Shown here one piece after another: positions 24,535 to 34,027 of a DNA stretch of 64,000 bases. The first letter of the stretch is position 1; each line of letters opens with the position of its first letter. The stretch covers positions 496,001-560,000 of the forward strand of contig NZ_AUHB01000001.1 in assembly GCF_000422965.1 (NCBI RefSeq), written 5' to 3'. Below the pieces are notes generated by a model. It was not told where the DNA came from. It saw nothing but the letters and a program-made list of their open reading frames with translations, and did not search any database. Made by a program: the position numbers and the translations under genes. Origin of the DNA: Pleomorphomonas oryzae DSM 16300 (lineage in GTDB: Bacteria; Pseudomonadota; Alphaproteobacteria; Rhizobiales; Pleomorphomonadaceae).

Positions 24535-25572
24535 TTAAGCCGAGGTGCGCAGCATAATCTCGGCGTTGAGCAGCACGCGCTCGTTCGGCCGCGGCTCGAC
24601 GTCCTCATCGAAGCGGGCGTTGATCTTGTGCAGCAGCAGCTCGATGGCGATGCGACCGATCTCGTTGTAGTTCTGCGCCACGGTGGTCAGCGGCGGGCAG
24701 GTGTAGCGCGACAGCGGATGATCGTCGTGGCCGGCAATGCGGAGGTCGCAATCGTCGCCACGACCGACCTTGAGGCCGGCTTGATAGGCGGCGGCCAATA
24801 CGCCGAAGGCGATGCGGTCATTGGCGCAAAGCACGGTCTTGGTGGGAAAGCCTCCCTCGCCCAGAATACGAACGGCCTCGGTGAAGCCGAAGCGTTCGAA
24901 ATCCCAGGACGTGTCCGGCAGCGTCGCCACGTAGCGAGGCTCCAGCTTCAACTCTTCCATGGCAAGGCGATAGGCATCGCGACGCTCGATGGCGTTGCGG
25001 TTGACCGAGGGCATGCCGAAATAGCAGGGCGCGTCGCCGGAGCGCGATAGATAGTCGACGATGAGGCGGAAGCTTTGCCGGTTGTTGGTACCAACGAAGG
25101 CGGACGCGGCATCAAGCTGGGAGTCGACGTAGATCAGAGGGATGCTGGAGCCAAGCCGGGCAAGCTTGTCGTGATGGGACTGCACACCCAGCGGCGCGAT
25201 GACTGCGCCGGCGACGTTCATGCCCTTGAAGGTCTCGATCGCCCGCTCCTCGAGCTTGGGCTTGCCATCCGACGACAGCACGAAGGCGAGATAGCCCGCT
25301 TCTTCGGCCAAAACTTCGATGCGGCGCGTCAAGGCCATGTAGAACACGTCGGTCGAGTTGGGGATGATGATGCCGAGGATATTTGTGCGCCGACGGTTGA
25401 GATTCACGGCGAACAAGTTCGGCCGAAAGCCGGATTCCTTGATGGCTTTTTCGATGGTTTCCCGAGTTTGTCGACGAACGGAGTTGGGATCGTTGAAATA
25501 GCGGGAGACGGTTGGGCGAGACAGTCCGACGTAATCGGAAAACTCTTCCATCGTACGGATCGTCGTGGTCAC
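24535..25572 (-). CDS. LacI-family transcriptional regulator
   Basis: A 345-residue regulator starting with T-T-T-I-R-T-M-E-E-F-S-D-Y-V-G-L-S-R-P-T-V-S-R-Y, a LacI-type helix-turn-helix. The hinge and the ligand domain follow (I-L-G-I-I-I-P-N-S-T, ...I-A-G-H-D-D-H-P-L-S-R). The GTG at 25572 is preferred because it gives a normal N-terminus and has GGGGA upstream; an ATG at 25614 is possible. It is divergent from the ribose-type ABC operon and is its likely regulator. Confidence 0.87.
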   Translation of the reverse strand: MTTTIRTMEEFSDYVGLSRPTVSRYFNDPNSVRRQTRETIEKAIKESGFRPNLFAVNLNRRRTNILGIIIPNSTDVFYMALTRRIEVLAEEAGYLAFVLSSDGKPKLEERAIETFKGMNVAGAVIAPLGVQSHHDKLARLGSSIPLIYVDSQLDAASAFVGTNNRQSFRLIVDYLSRSGDAPCYFGMPSVNRNAIERRDAYRLAMEELKLEPRYVATLPDTSWDFERFGFTEAVRILGEGGFPTKTVLCANDRIAFGVLAAAYQAGLKVGRGDDCDLRIAGHDDHPLSRYTCPPLTTVAQNYNEIGRIAIELLLHKINARFDEDVEPRPNERVLLNAEIMLRTSA

Positions 25573-26070
25573 TCTGCCATCCCCGTTCCACCCCAACCGG
25601 AGCATCCCAGCCATTGTAGATGCTTCCAGGACGGGACGCCAATCGTCAGATTGGCCGCCGCAAGCCGGCAAGACCAAGTGCGCTTTTCAACTGGCAAATG
25701 TTGCAGCCTGCATTTCTCGCGTCAAGTTATAATTTTTCGCGCGTAAAATCCAGCCATCGCCTGGATGATCAGACCCGTGAAATTCTGGCGTGGATACGAG
25801 CATGCCCGGATCATAGCACTGCTCCGGAAGAAGCTGGGGATGGGAGGAGGCGCCGCCTTGGGCCGGCCGTAAAAACTTAAGTCTCACAATCGCCTTTCCG
25901 ACGCAAAGCCATTCCGGAAAGATCGCCTACGCAGAACAGACTTTGCGTTCCTTGCGCGGCTTATCGCCCGCATTCCTATTCTGCATCGATTCCGATCCGA
26001 AATTTGCATTGGACGCATTTATGCCGGCCTTTTAGGCTGACTTCGTTTTCAGCAGAGAGAGTTTGGCGGC
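25573..26070. other. 498-base divergent intergenic region with candidate LacI operator
   Basis: No gene is visible. Bases 25733-25748 read TTTTTCGCGCGTAAAA, a 16-bp palindrome with one mismatched pair and a CG-type centre, as in many LacI operators. On the minus strand TTGACG at 25725-25720 could be a -35 box for the LacI gene. The remainder has no clear sigma-70 promoter for the importer operon. Confidence 0.45.
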
Positions 26071-27051
26071 ATGTCCGTCTTGAAGTCCGGAACGCTCAGC
26101 CAGGAGCGCATTGTCTTCCTGTTCGCCGTCGTGTTGTTCGCCGCTTATGCCCTCCTTCTCGATGGCTTTCTGGCGCCGAACAATCTGGTGGCGATCCTGC
26201 GTTCGGTCTCGGTGCTCGGCATTCTCGCCGTCGGCATGGGCATCGTGGTGATCGGCCGCGGCATCGATCTTTCCATGGTGGCGGTGATGGCCATGGCCAC
26301 CGCCTGGCAGCTTGCCATGATGAACGCCGGAACGCCGCCGCTGCTCGCCACGGCGATCGTTTTTGCCGGCGTGGTGGCGGTCGGCATCATTAACGGGCTT
26401 TTGATCGCCTACGCCGAGGTGCCGGCGGTATTTGCCACGCTCGCGACCGCCAGTTTTGTATTCGGCCTCGTCCGCTCGCGCTTCATCGTGCAGGACGCCG
26501 TGCCGGTTCCGCCGTCGGCGTCGTTCATCCTGGAATTCGGGCAGGCCCGGCTCGCCCATATGCCGATCGAAGTGGTGATGTTCGCCGTCGCCGCCTTCCT
26601 CAGCTTCGTCGCGCTACGCTTCACCAAGTTCGGCCGCTACGTCTACTACATGGGCGACAATTACCAGGCCGCCCGCACCATGGGCATCCCCGTGCGGCCG
26701 ATGATCATCGGCCAGTATGTGGTGTCGGCGCTGGTCGCCTGGCTGGCCGGCCTGATCACCGCCGCCGGCCTGCAGTCGATCAATACCCGCGTCGTCAACT
26801 CGACGCTGCTCTACGACGTGATCCTCGTGGTGGTGATCGGCGGCATCGGTCTTTCCGGCGGCAAGGGCGGCATGCGCAACGTCGTCATCGGTGCCCTGCT
26901 GATCGGCATCATGCTGAACGGCATGACCATTCTCGACCTGCCGAACATCTACCAGAACCTCATCAAGGCGACGATCCTGCTCGTCGCCCTGATCATCGAC
27001 AGCCGCCTCAACCCGCGCGACGAGCAGGTCGGGCAGCAGGGAGACATATGA
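26071..27051 (+). CDS. Ribose-type ABC importer permease (RbsC family)
   Basis: A 326-residue inner-membrane permease with 8-10 helices. Family marks are V-I-G-R-G-I-D-L-S, the N-G-L-L-I-A-Y block, the M-G-D-N-Y-Q-A-A-R-T-M-G-I-P-V loop and I-G-G-I-G-L-S-G-G-K-G. It is the first gene of the operon and the partner of the fused permease at 28366-30570. Confidence 0.9.
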   Translation: MSVLKSGTLSQERIVFLFAVVLFAAYALLLDGFLAPNNLVAILRSVSVLGILAVGMGIVVIGRGIDLSMVAVMAMATAWQLAMMNAGTPPLLATAIVFAGVVAVGIINGLLIAYAEVPAVFATLATASFVFGLVRSRFIVQDAVPVPPSASFILEFGQARLAHMPIEVVMFAVAAFLSFVALRFTKFGRYVYYMGDNYQAARTMGIPVRPMIIGQYVVSALVAWLAGLITAAGLQSINTRVVNSTLLYDVILVVVIGGIGLSGGKGGMRNVVIGALLIGIMLNGMTILDLPNIYQNLIKATILLVALIIDSRLNPRDEQVGQQGDI

Positions 27052-27181
27052 TCCCTCTCCGGCGGTCGCACGGCAACGCAACCATCGGAAACGGGCAGGA
27101 AATTGGAAATCCATCGCTTGGCTCGAGGGGGGGTGAAGCGATGCACTCACCGGGTCGGAAACCCTTGAAAAGGAACCACTC

Positions 27182-28213
27182 ATGACGATCAAGACAAAGC
27201 TGGCGCGGACACTTGCCGCTGCCCTCTGCCTCGCCACCCTGCCCGCGTTCGCCCAGGAGACCGGCGACCCCGGCCCCGCCTATGTCCAGCAGTCGCTGGC
27301 CGGCAAGAAGGTCGTGCTGATCCCGCTCGCTCTCGGCTTCGACCTCGCACAGGGCTGGAACCACTATATCGGCAGCGAAGTACGCGGCTTCGGCGGCGTC
27401 TGGGAAACCCGCGATCCCAACTGGGACACGGCGGCCGGCGCCCAGGCGATCACCGACCTGATCTCCTCGGCCGACAAGCCGGCGGCGCTCCTTGTCCACA
27501 CGCCCGACCTCACCTCCTACTCCAAACTGTTCAAGCGGGCGCAGGACGCCGGCATCTTCGTGATCCAGGTCGACAACCGCTCCAACTTCGCGTCCGACGC
27601 CTTCGTCGGCTCCAATTGGGAAACACTCGGTGAACTCGAGGCCAAGGCGGCCGTGGCGGCCTGCGGCGACGGATCGTCGAAGAAGATCGGCCTCATCCAG
27701 GGCGATCAGGTCAACTCGTCGTCGCTCGACCAGTATGCCGGCATCGCCAAGGTGCTGAAGGACCATCCGGACTTCGAGCTCGTTGGCGCGCCGGACAGCA
27801 ACTGGGACGTCACCACTGCCCGCAACGTGGCGACGACGCTGCTGCAGCAGCATCCGGAAGTCTGCGCCGTCATCGATTTCTGGGACAACACGGCCGCCGG
27901 CACCGCCGCCGCCATCCGCGACGCCGGCCTCACCGGCAAGGTCAAGCTTGTCACCACCGGCGGTGGCGAGGAGCTCGACTGCAAGGCGCTTGAAGACGGC
28001 ACCTTCCATGCCGTGGTGATGACCGACGTCAAGGGCCAGTCGCGGGACATCTCGGCGCTCTTGAAGTTCCTGCTGCAGTCCGGCCTCAAGCCCGGCCAGG
28101 CCAAGAGCTGGATCTATACGCTGGAGACCGCCACCACCAAGGCCGACCTCAAGCCCGGCACCTGCTGGAGCCTCAAGGATGTGCAGGCGGCCGAGGCGGC
28201 GCTCGCCAAGTAA
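27182..28213 (+). CDS. Ribose-type ABC importer periplasmic binding protein
   Basis: A 343-residue protein of the Peripla_BP_4 (ribose-binding-like) family. A signal peptide ends near P-A-F-A-Q. Mature features are K-V-V-L-I-P-L-A-L-G-F-D, V-I-Q-V-D-N-R-S-N and the V-T-T-G-G-G segment. AAGGAACC precedes the ATG. It is followed by two strong stem-loops before the next gene, as with other binding-protein genes in this window. Confidence 0.88.
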   Translation: MTIKTKLARTLAAALCLATLPAFAQETGDPGPAYVQQSLAGKKVVLIPLALGFDLAQGWNHYIGSEVRGFGGVWETRDPNWDTAAGAQAITDLISSADKPAALLVHTPDLTSYSKLFKRAQDAGIFVIQVDNRSNFASDAFVGSNWETLGELEAKAAVAACGDGSSKKIGLIQGDQVNSSSLDQYAGIAKVLKDHPDFELVGAPDSNWDVTTARNVATTLLQQHPEVCAVIDFWDNTAAGTAAAIRDAGLTGKVKLVTTGGGEELDCKALEDGTFHAVVMTDVKGQSRDISALLKFLLQSGLKPGQAKSWIYTLETATTKADLKPGTCWSLKDVQAAEAALAK

Positions 28214-28225
28214 GGCGCGGGCGGG

Positions 28226-28294
28226 TGTCCTCCCCGTTCGAGCCGGGAGGACAGCGCGCGTCACGCGGAGGCGGCCGAGCCAGCGGCCGCCTCC
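28226..28294 (+). other. Two consecutive stem-loops after the binding-protein gene
   Basis: TGTCCTCCC (28226-28234) pairs perfectly with 28245-28253, and GGAGGCGGCC (28267-28276) pairs perfectly with 28285-28294. Neither has a long T-run. They probably protect the binding-protein mRNA or reduce read-through to the permease gene. Confidence 0.6.
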
Positions 28295-28365
28295 ATCCTT
28301 CAGTTCCAAAGGCAGACTGTCCGATCCGGTCTCACCGGCCGGATGATCGATCAGGTGGAAGTTTC

Positions 28366-30570
28366 ATGCGCTTACCCGAGAGCCTGTCGCGCCTCATCTA
28401 CAACGCGATCCCCTCCCACCTCGTCGGCGAAATCCTCACCAAGCGCTGGGCCGACAACCTCGTGCCCTTCCTGCTACTCTCCGCCGTGATCGCCATCTTC
28501 GGCACGGCGATCAACGGCTTCTTTGCCCCCGCCAGCCTGCTCGATACGACGCGCCAGCTTGGCGAATTCCTGATCGTCGTCATCGGCCTCACCATCGTCA
28601 TGCTGGGTGGCGGCATCGACCTATCCGTCGGCTCGATCTACGCACTGTCCGTCTTCATGTCGGTGGTCGGCATCTATCTCTGGGAACTGCCGGTCTCGCT
28701 CGCTCTCGTCCTGGCGATCGCCACCGGCGGTCTTTGCGGCGCCTTCAACGGCGTGTTGATCGGCTATCTGCGCTTGCGTGCCTTCCTGACGACGCTGGTC
28801 ACGCTGATCATGGGCCGGTCGCTCTACGACATCCTGATCATTTCCTGGGGCAAGCAGCTCCAGATGTCACCGATCCTCAACGACCAGTTCGACTATATCG
28901 GCACCGGCTCGCTCGGCGGCCTGCCCGTATCGATCCTGATCGCCGGCGCCTTCGCCCTTCTCGCACACGTCCTGCTCAGCCGCTCGCGCCTCGGCTGGCA
29001 CATCTCCGCCGTCGGCGGCTCGCGCCGCTCGGCCTATAACGCCGGCATTCCCGTGCGTCGCACGGTGTTCCTCACTTACGTGATCTCCGGCCTCAGCGCC
29101 GGCATCGCCGGCTTCCTGTTCGCGGCGCGTTTGTCAGGGGCCGGCCCCGGCACAGGGTCCGGCCTCGAGCTTGCCGCCCTCACCGCCGCCGTGGTCGGCG
29201 GTAACTCGCTGGGTGGTGGCCGCGGCTCGATCGCCAAGGGCCTGATGGGCGCGATCGCCGTGCTGACCATGACCAACGGTCTGATCCGCCTCGGTTACGG
29301 CACCGGATCCAACCAGTTGGTCCTCGGCTTCATGCTGGCCTTCGCCGTGGTGCTGGATATCCGCTGGGCGAAGAACCGGCACAAGGTGCTGGCCGAGGTC
29401 TATGTGGCCCCTGTTCATCATCGCATGAGCGGAGAAGAGTCGGCACTGCCGAACGGCGGCGGCGCCTATGCTCTCAACGATCGTCTGTCTGAAGCTACGC
29501 CGATCGCTCTCGGCGAGGTCGAGGGGCCGGAAGACGTCATCCTCGACGAGGACGGCAATCTCTACGCTGGCACCCGCCATGGCGAAATCGTTCGCTGGTT
29601 CGCGCCCGACTACAAGCGCTCGGAAGTGTTCGCCCACATCGGCGGCTTTCCGCTCGGCCTTGCCATGGATCGTGACGGGTCGATCAAGACCTGTGTCGGC
29701 GCCATGGGGCTCTATTCGATCGCCAGGGATGGGGAGGTCACGCGCCTCTCCACCGAGACCAACCGTTCCTGGCTCTCGGTGGTCGACGACGCTCGCCTGC
29801 GCGACCCCAACGATTGCGACATCGGGCCGGACGGTCGCGTCTGGTTCACCGATTCCACCACCCGCTACGATGCCCACGACTGGGTGCTCGATTCCATCGA
29901 GAGCCGACCGACCGGCCGCCTTCTGGTCTACGATCCGAAGACCGGCCGGACCAAGACCGTGCATGATGGCTTGCGCTATGCCAACGGCGTCTGCCTTGCC
30001 CATGACGGACGGTCGATCCTGATCGCCGAAAGCTGGGCCTGCTCGGTGCATCGCTACTGGATCGAAGGGCCTAAGGCCGGCACCATGGAGTGCCTGATCG
30101 CCGACATGCCCGGCTATCCCGACAATATCAACCGCGCCTCCGACGGCGGTTATTGGATGGCCTGGCTCGGCGTGCGCACCCCCACCTTCGACCTGTCGCT
30201 GCGCCACCCTGGATTTCGCAAGCGCATGACCCGCCGTCTGCCGGGCGACGACTGGCTGTTCCCCAACATCAACAGCGGCGGCGTCATCAAGTTCGATGAG
30301 GCAGGCCGCATTGTCTGTACGCTCGGCGATCTCACCGGCGACAACCATCCGATGGTGACCTCGATGCGCGAGCATAAGGGTGAGCTGTTCATCGGCGGCA
30401 TCCTCAACAACCGCATCGGCCGATATAAAATTCCCGGCGCCAATCCCGAGTGGACGAGCTGGAAGTCCTACTGGTCCAGCACGACAGAAACCGTCGCCGA
30501 AGGCGACCCGAACCAAGCGGCGAGGCGGCGCGAAAGCGCTGAAACTACCCTACCCGAAGGGAGGGCGTAA
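28366..30570 (+). CDS. Fusion of RbsC-type permease and SMP-30/strictosidine-synthase-like beta-propeller
   Basis: A single uninterrupted 734-residue frame. Residues ~1-345 are a complete ribose-type permease (L-G-G-G-I-D-L-S-V-G, N-A-G-I-P-V, G-N-S-L-G-G-G-R-G). Residues ~370-690 are a six-bladed propeller of the SMP-30/strictosidine-synthase type with E-G-P-E-D-V-I-L-D, D-P-N-D-C-D-I-G-P-D-G, Y-A-N-G-V-C-L and G-Y-P-D-N-I-N-R. The Glu, Asn and Asp of these blocks correspond to metal and active-site positions of SMP-30 lactonases. The ATG at 28366 follows AGGTGGA. In RbsC-like permeases the C-terminus is cytoplasmic, so the propeller probably meets the substrate as it enters the cell. A lactonase-like activity is inference. 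Confidence 0.88.
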   Translation: MRLPESLSRLIYNAIPSHLVGEILTKRWADNLVPFLLLSAVIAIFGTAINGFFAPASLLDTTRQLGEFLIVVIGLTIVMLGGGIDLSVGSIYALSVFMSVVGIYLWELPVSLALVLAIATGGLCGAFNGVLIGYLRLRAFLTTLVTLIMGRSLYDILIISWGKQLQMSPILNDQFDYIGTGSLGGLPVSILIAGAFALLAHVLLSRSRLGWHISAVGGSRRSAYNAGIPVRRTVFLTYVISGLSAGIAGFLFAARLSGAGPGTGSGLELAALTAAVVGGNSLGGGRGSIAKGLMGAIAVLTMTNGLIRLGYGTGSNQLVLGFMLAFAVVLDIRWAKNRHKVLAEVYVAPVHHRMSGEESALPNGGGAYALNDRLSEATPIALGEVEGPEDVILDEDGNLYAGTRHGEIVRWFAPDYKRSEVFAHIGGFPLGLAMDRDGSIKTCVGAMGLYSIARDGEVTRLSTETNRSWLSVVDDARLRDPNDCDIGPDGRVWFTDSTTRYDAHDWVLDSIESRPTGRLLVYDPKTGRTKTVHDGLRYANGVCLAHDGRSILIAESWACSVHRYWIEGPKAGTMECLIADMPGYPDNINRASDGGYWMAWLGVRTPTFDLSLRHPGFRKRMTRRLPGDDWLFPNINSGGVIKFDEAGRIVCTLGDLTGDNHPMVTSMREHKGELFIGGILNNRIGRYKIPGANPEWTSWKSYWSSTTETVAEGDPNQAARRRESAETTLPEGRA

Positions 30571-30572
30571 AA

Positions 30573-31652
30573 ATGTGGTGGGATGCCCTTCTCGATCCGT
30601 TCCGCGGCAAGACCGTCACCATTCCACCGATGGATGGCGCCTTCCGGCCCAATACGCAGCTTGAGACTGCCGAGACCTTCACTGAAGCGGCGCACCCTGA
30701 AGCTCTGCTCGTTCACGAGGGACGGCTTCTGGTCGCTTCGGGAATCGAACTCCTCGCCTTTCCTCTGGAGGGCGGTGTGCCGACGACACTTCGCCGCTTC
30801 GAGACGGTGATTTCTGCGCTGGCAGCCTTCGCTGACGGCGGCCTCGCCATTGCGCTTGTCAGCGGTGAAATCCGTTTCCTGGGTGGCCGCTTCGACGGCC
30901 GCATCCTCACCGAGGTGGCCGGTCGCCGCATTCATGCGCCAACAGCGCTCGCGACAGCCGGCGAAGGCATTCTCTACGTTGCCGATGGCTCGGCTCGCTT
31001 TGCCGCCGACGACTGGCAAAGCGATCTGATGGCGAAGGGAGCAAGTGGCGCGGTGCTGCGGCTCGATCTTGTCGAGGGTGAGGGACGCATCATCGCCGAT
31101 GGTCTCGCCTGGCCAGCAGGCCTTCTCGTCGAGCCCGACCGATCGGTGATCGTCTCGGAAGCTTCTCGGCATCGGCTTCTGCGCATCACGGGCGACGGGC
31201 GCACAAAGCCGCAACCCGTGTTGTCCAACCTGCCCGGCTATCCGGCCCGCCTCACGCGCGCCACTGGCGGCGGCGCTTGGCTGGCGCTGATGGCGCCCCG
31301 CAACCGCCTGATCGAACTGGTTCTGACCGAGACCGCCTATCGCGAGGACATGATGGCGACGGTGCCCCGTGATCTCTGGATCGCGCCGCAAATGAGTTCA
31401 GGTAATTCCTTCCTCGAACCGCTGCAGTGCGGCGGCGTCGTCACCATGGGCGTGCGCAAGCCCTGGGCACCGGGGCGGTCGTATGGTCTGATTGCCCGCC
31501 TCGACGATCACCTCCGTCCGGTATCCAGCCTGCATAGCCGCGCCGACGGTCGCCGGCACGGCATTCGAGACATGGCGGAAATCGGCGGCGTGCTGTTCGC
31601 CGCCTCGCGTGGTGGCAACGTCGTCCTCGAAATCGAGACAGGTGCGGCATGA
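30573..31652 (+). CDS. Second SMP-30-like beta-propeller, apparently degenerate
   Basis: A 359-residue cytosolic protein whose blade pattern parallels the propeller half of the preceding fusion. The key positions are changed: the Y-A-N-G block is W-P-A-G, and G-Y-P-D-N-I-N-R is G-Y-P-A-R-L-T-R. The metal-binding Asn and Asp are thus missing. It may be a non-catalytic binding or partner subunit derived by duplication. It begins two bases after the fusion's stop codon (GGGAGG upstream) and overlaps the ATPase gene by 4 bases, so the three are tightly coupled. Confidence 0.78.
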   Translation: MWWDALLDPFRGKTVTIPPMDGAFRPNTQLETAETFTEAAHPEALLVHEGRLLVASGIELLAFPLEGGVPTTLRRFETVISALAAFADGGLAIALVSGEIRFLGGRFDGRILTEVAGRRIHAPTALATAGEGILYVADGSARFAADDWQSDLMAKGASGAVLRLDLVEGEGRIIADGLAWPAGLLVEPDRSVIVSEASRHRLLRITGDGRTKPQPVLSNLPGYPARLTRATGGGAWLALMAPRNRLIELVLTETAYREDMMATVPRDLWIAPQMSSGNSFLEPLQCGGVVTMGVRKPWAPGRSYGLIARLDDHLRPVSSLHSRADGRRHGIRDMAEIGGVLFAASRGGNVVLEIETGAA

Positions 31653-33136
31653 CGCTGATCGAGACGCGCACCCTTTCCAAAAGCTATCGCGGCAACCTTG
31701 CCGTCGACGCCGTCGATTTCGACATTGCCGAGGGCGAGGTGCACGCGCTCCTGGGTGAGAATGGCGCCGGCAAGTCGACGCTGACCAAGATGATTGCCGG
31801 CGTGGTGCCGCCATCATCGGGCGAAATCCTGCTCGACGGTAAGCCGGTCACTTTCGGCGGTCCGGCCGACGCCCTGAAACAGGGCATCGCCATGGTGTTC
31901 CAGGAAACGTCGCTGGTGCCGTCGATGACGGTGGCACAGAACCTTTATCTCGGCGACGAGAAGTTCCTGAATCGGTTGCGCGGCGTCGCCATCTCGGCGC
32001 AACAGTTCCTGCAATCGCTGAACTTCACGGTCGACCCGACGGCGACGGTCGCCACGCTCGGCGCCGCCAAGCGGCAGATGGTCGAGATCGCCCGCGCCGT
32101 GCGCCTGAAAGCGCGGATCATCATCTTCGATGAACCCACAGCGACGCTGACCCCGGAGGAGAAGCGGCATTTCTTCGCCCTGGTCCGCCGCCTCAAGGAA
32201 CGCAAGGTGGCGGTGATCTTCATCAGCCACGCGCTCGAAGAGGCGTTGCATATCTCCGACCGCATCACCGTGATGCGCGACGGTGCCCGCGTCGTCACCG
32301 ACGTTACGGCCAACTTCACCCGCGAAAAGATCGTGCGTGCCATGGTCGGGCGCACGCTCGCCAGCGGCGACGCGGCAAAGAAGACGGCCGTCCGCCCGGC
32401 CGGCGACAAGGTGCTGTCGGTGCAGGACCTCTCGATGGGGGCGATCGTCAAGAACACCTCCTTCTCGATCTTCGCCGGCCAGATCACCGGCCTGTTCGGC
32501 CTCGTCGGTTCCGGCCGAACCGAGACGGCCAAGATCGTCGCCGGCGTGATGAAGCGCGACTTCAACCGTGGCGGCGAGGTGGCGCTCGATGGCAAGCCGG
32601 TGCGTTACAACACGCCTCGTCCGGCGATGCAGGACGGCATCGTCTATGTTACCGAAGACAGAAAGCTCGAAGGCTTCTTCGAGACGATGTCTATCGCCGA
32701 GAACCTCTATTCTGGTCATCTCGCCGCCGGTCAGAACAAGATACCGGTGGTGAGCCGTGCCGAGATGACGCAGCTCGCCGAGAGCTGGGGCCGGACGCTC
32801 AACATCCGCGCCATCAATCCGGATGCCCGCGTCGTCGAACTGTCCGGCGGCAACCAACAGAAGGTGGTGATCGGCAAGGGGCTCGTGCAGAAGCCGCGTC
32901 TCGTCATCTTCGACGAACCGACGCGCGGCGTCGATGTGGCGGCGATTGCCGAGATCCATCACCTGATCGAGAAGCTCGCCGACGACGGTCTCGCCGTGGT
33001 GGTGATCTCGTCCTACCTGCCGGAAATCCTGAAACTCTCCGACCGCATCCTGGTCTGTCGCCAGGGCCGCGTGGTCGAGGAATTCTCTCCGCTGGACGCC
33101 AGCGAGGAGCGCATCATGTACGCTTCCGTCCACTGA
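31649..33136 (+). CDS. Ribose-type ABC importer ATP-binding protein with two ATPase domains (RbsA family)
   Basis: A 495-residue duplicated ATPase. The first half has G-E-N-G-A-G-K-S-T and an E-P-T-A-T-L-T Walker B region. The second half has a degenerate nucleotide loop G-L-V-G-S-G-R-T-E and an intact signature L-S-G-G-N-Q-Q-K, as is usual in RbsA. It powers the importer made by the genes at 26071, 27182 and 28366. Confidence 0.92.
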   Translation: MTLIETRTLSKSYRGNLAVDAVDFDIAEGEVHALLGENGAGKSTLTKMIAGVVPPSSGEILLDGKPVTFGGPADALKQGIAMVFQETSLVPSMTVAQNLYLGDEKFLNRLRGVAISAQQFLQSLNFTVDPTATVATLGAAKRQMVEIARAVRLKARIIIFDEPTATLTPEEKRHFFALVRRLKERKVAVIFISHALEEALHISDRITVMRDGARVVTDVTANFTREKIVRAMVGRTLASGDAAKKTAVRPAGDKVLSVQDLSMGAIVKNTSFSIFAGQITGLFGLVGSGRTETAKIVAGVMKRDFNRGGEVALDGKPVRYNTPRPAMQDGIVYVTEDRKLEGFFETMSIAENLYSGHLAAGQNKIPVVSRAEMTQLAESWGRTLNIRAINPDARVVELSGGNQQKVVIGKGLVQKPRLVIFDEPTRGVDVAAIAEIHHLIEKLADDGLAVVVISSYLPEILKLSDRILVCRQGRVVEEFSPLDASEERIMYASVH

Positions 33137-33171
33137 AGACAGGGCGCAAGAACAAGAGGAAAGCCAAGACG

Positions 33172-34017
33172 ATGTCCCGCATCTGGACCTACTATCACGG
33201 CGCCTGGCACGAGGGCGATGTCCGCGTGCTCGGGGCCAACTCGCACGCCACGTGGCTCGGCTCGCTGGTGTTCGACGGCGCCCGCGCCTTCGAAGGCGTC
33301 GCTCCCGACCTCGACCTGCATGCGGCGCGCGTCAATCAATCGGCCAGGAACCTCGGCCTCGAGCCGACGCTCAGCGACGCCGAGATCATCGGACTGACGC
33401 AGGAAGGCCTCAAGAAGTTCGGGCCTAACCCAGCCGTCTACATCCGGCCGATGTACTGGGCCGAAGAAGGCGACTCTTCGGTGGTTGCCCCCAATCCCGC
33501 CTCGACCGATTTCGCGCTCTGCCTTGAGGAGATGCCGATGGTCGAACCGAAGGGCTTCACCATCACCACGACACGTTTCCGCCGGCCAACGGTGGAGTGC
33601 ATGCCGACCAACGCCAAGGCCGCCTGTCTCTACCCCAACAACGCCCGCATGATCCGCGAGGCGCGCGGCAAGGGCTTCCACAACGCGCTGGTGCAGGATT
33701 TCGCCGGCAATGTCGCCGAACTCGCCACCGCCAACGTCTTCCTGGTGAAGGGCGGCGAATTTTTCACGCCAGTGCCGAACGGCACCTTCCTCGCTGGCAT
33801 CACCCGCAAGCGTGTGATCGGGCTGCTGCGCGACGCTGGCGAGACGGTTCATGAGATCACGCTGTCGGTCGACGACTTCCGCGCCGCCGACGAGATCTTC
33901 TCGACCGGCAATATCTCCAAGGTCGTGCCGGTGATCGGCTTTGACGACAAGACGCTGGCCTTTGGCCCCAAGGGGCGCAAGGCGCGCGAACTCTATTGGG
34001 CCTGGGCCCATCGCTGA
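33172..34017 (+). CDS. Class IV PLP-dependent aminotransferase (branched-chain/D-amino-acid type)
   Basis: A 281-residue fold-type IV enzyme. The PLP lysine is K149 in T-N-A-K-A-A, with the following N-A-L-V-Q-D and the E-L-A-T-A-N-V-F block. The final phosphate-binding region is F-S-T-G-N-I-S-K-V. Family members transaminate branched-chain or D-amino acids, or act as aminodeoxychorismate lyases; this one is nearest in look to branched-chain aminotransferases. Its place within a sugar-type import operon suggests the imported compound or its product carries an amino or keto group. GAGGAAAG precedes the ATG. Confidence 0.85.
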   Translation: MSRIWTYYHGAWHEGDVRVLGANSHATWLGSLVFDGARAFEGVAPDLDLHAARVNQSARNLGLEPTLSDAEIIGLTQEGLKKFGPNPAVYIRPMYWAEEGDSSVVAPNPASTDFALCLEEMPMVEPKGFTITTTRFRRPTVECMPTNAKAACLYPNNARMIREARGKGFHNALVQDFAGNVAELATANVFLVKGGEFFTPVPNGTFLAGITRKRVIGLLRDAGETVHEITLSVDDFRAADEIFSTGNISKVVPVIGFDDKTLAFGPKGRKARELYWAWAHR

Positions 34018-34027
34018 GGACAAGATC

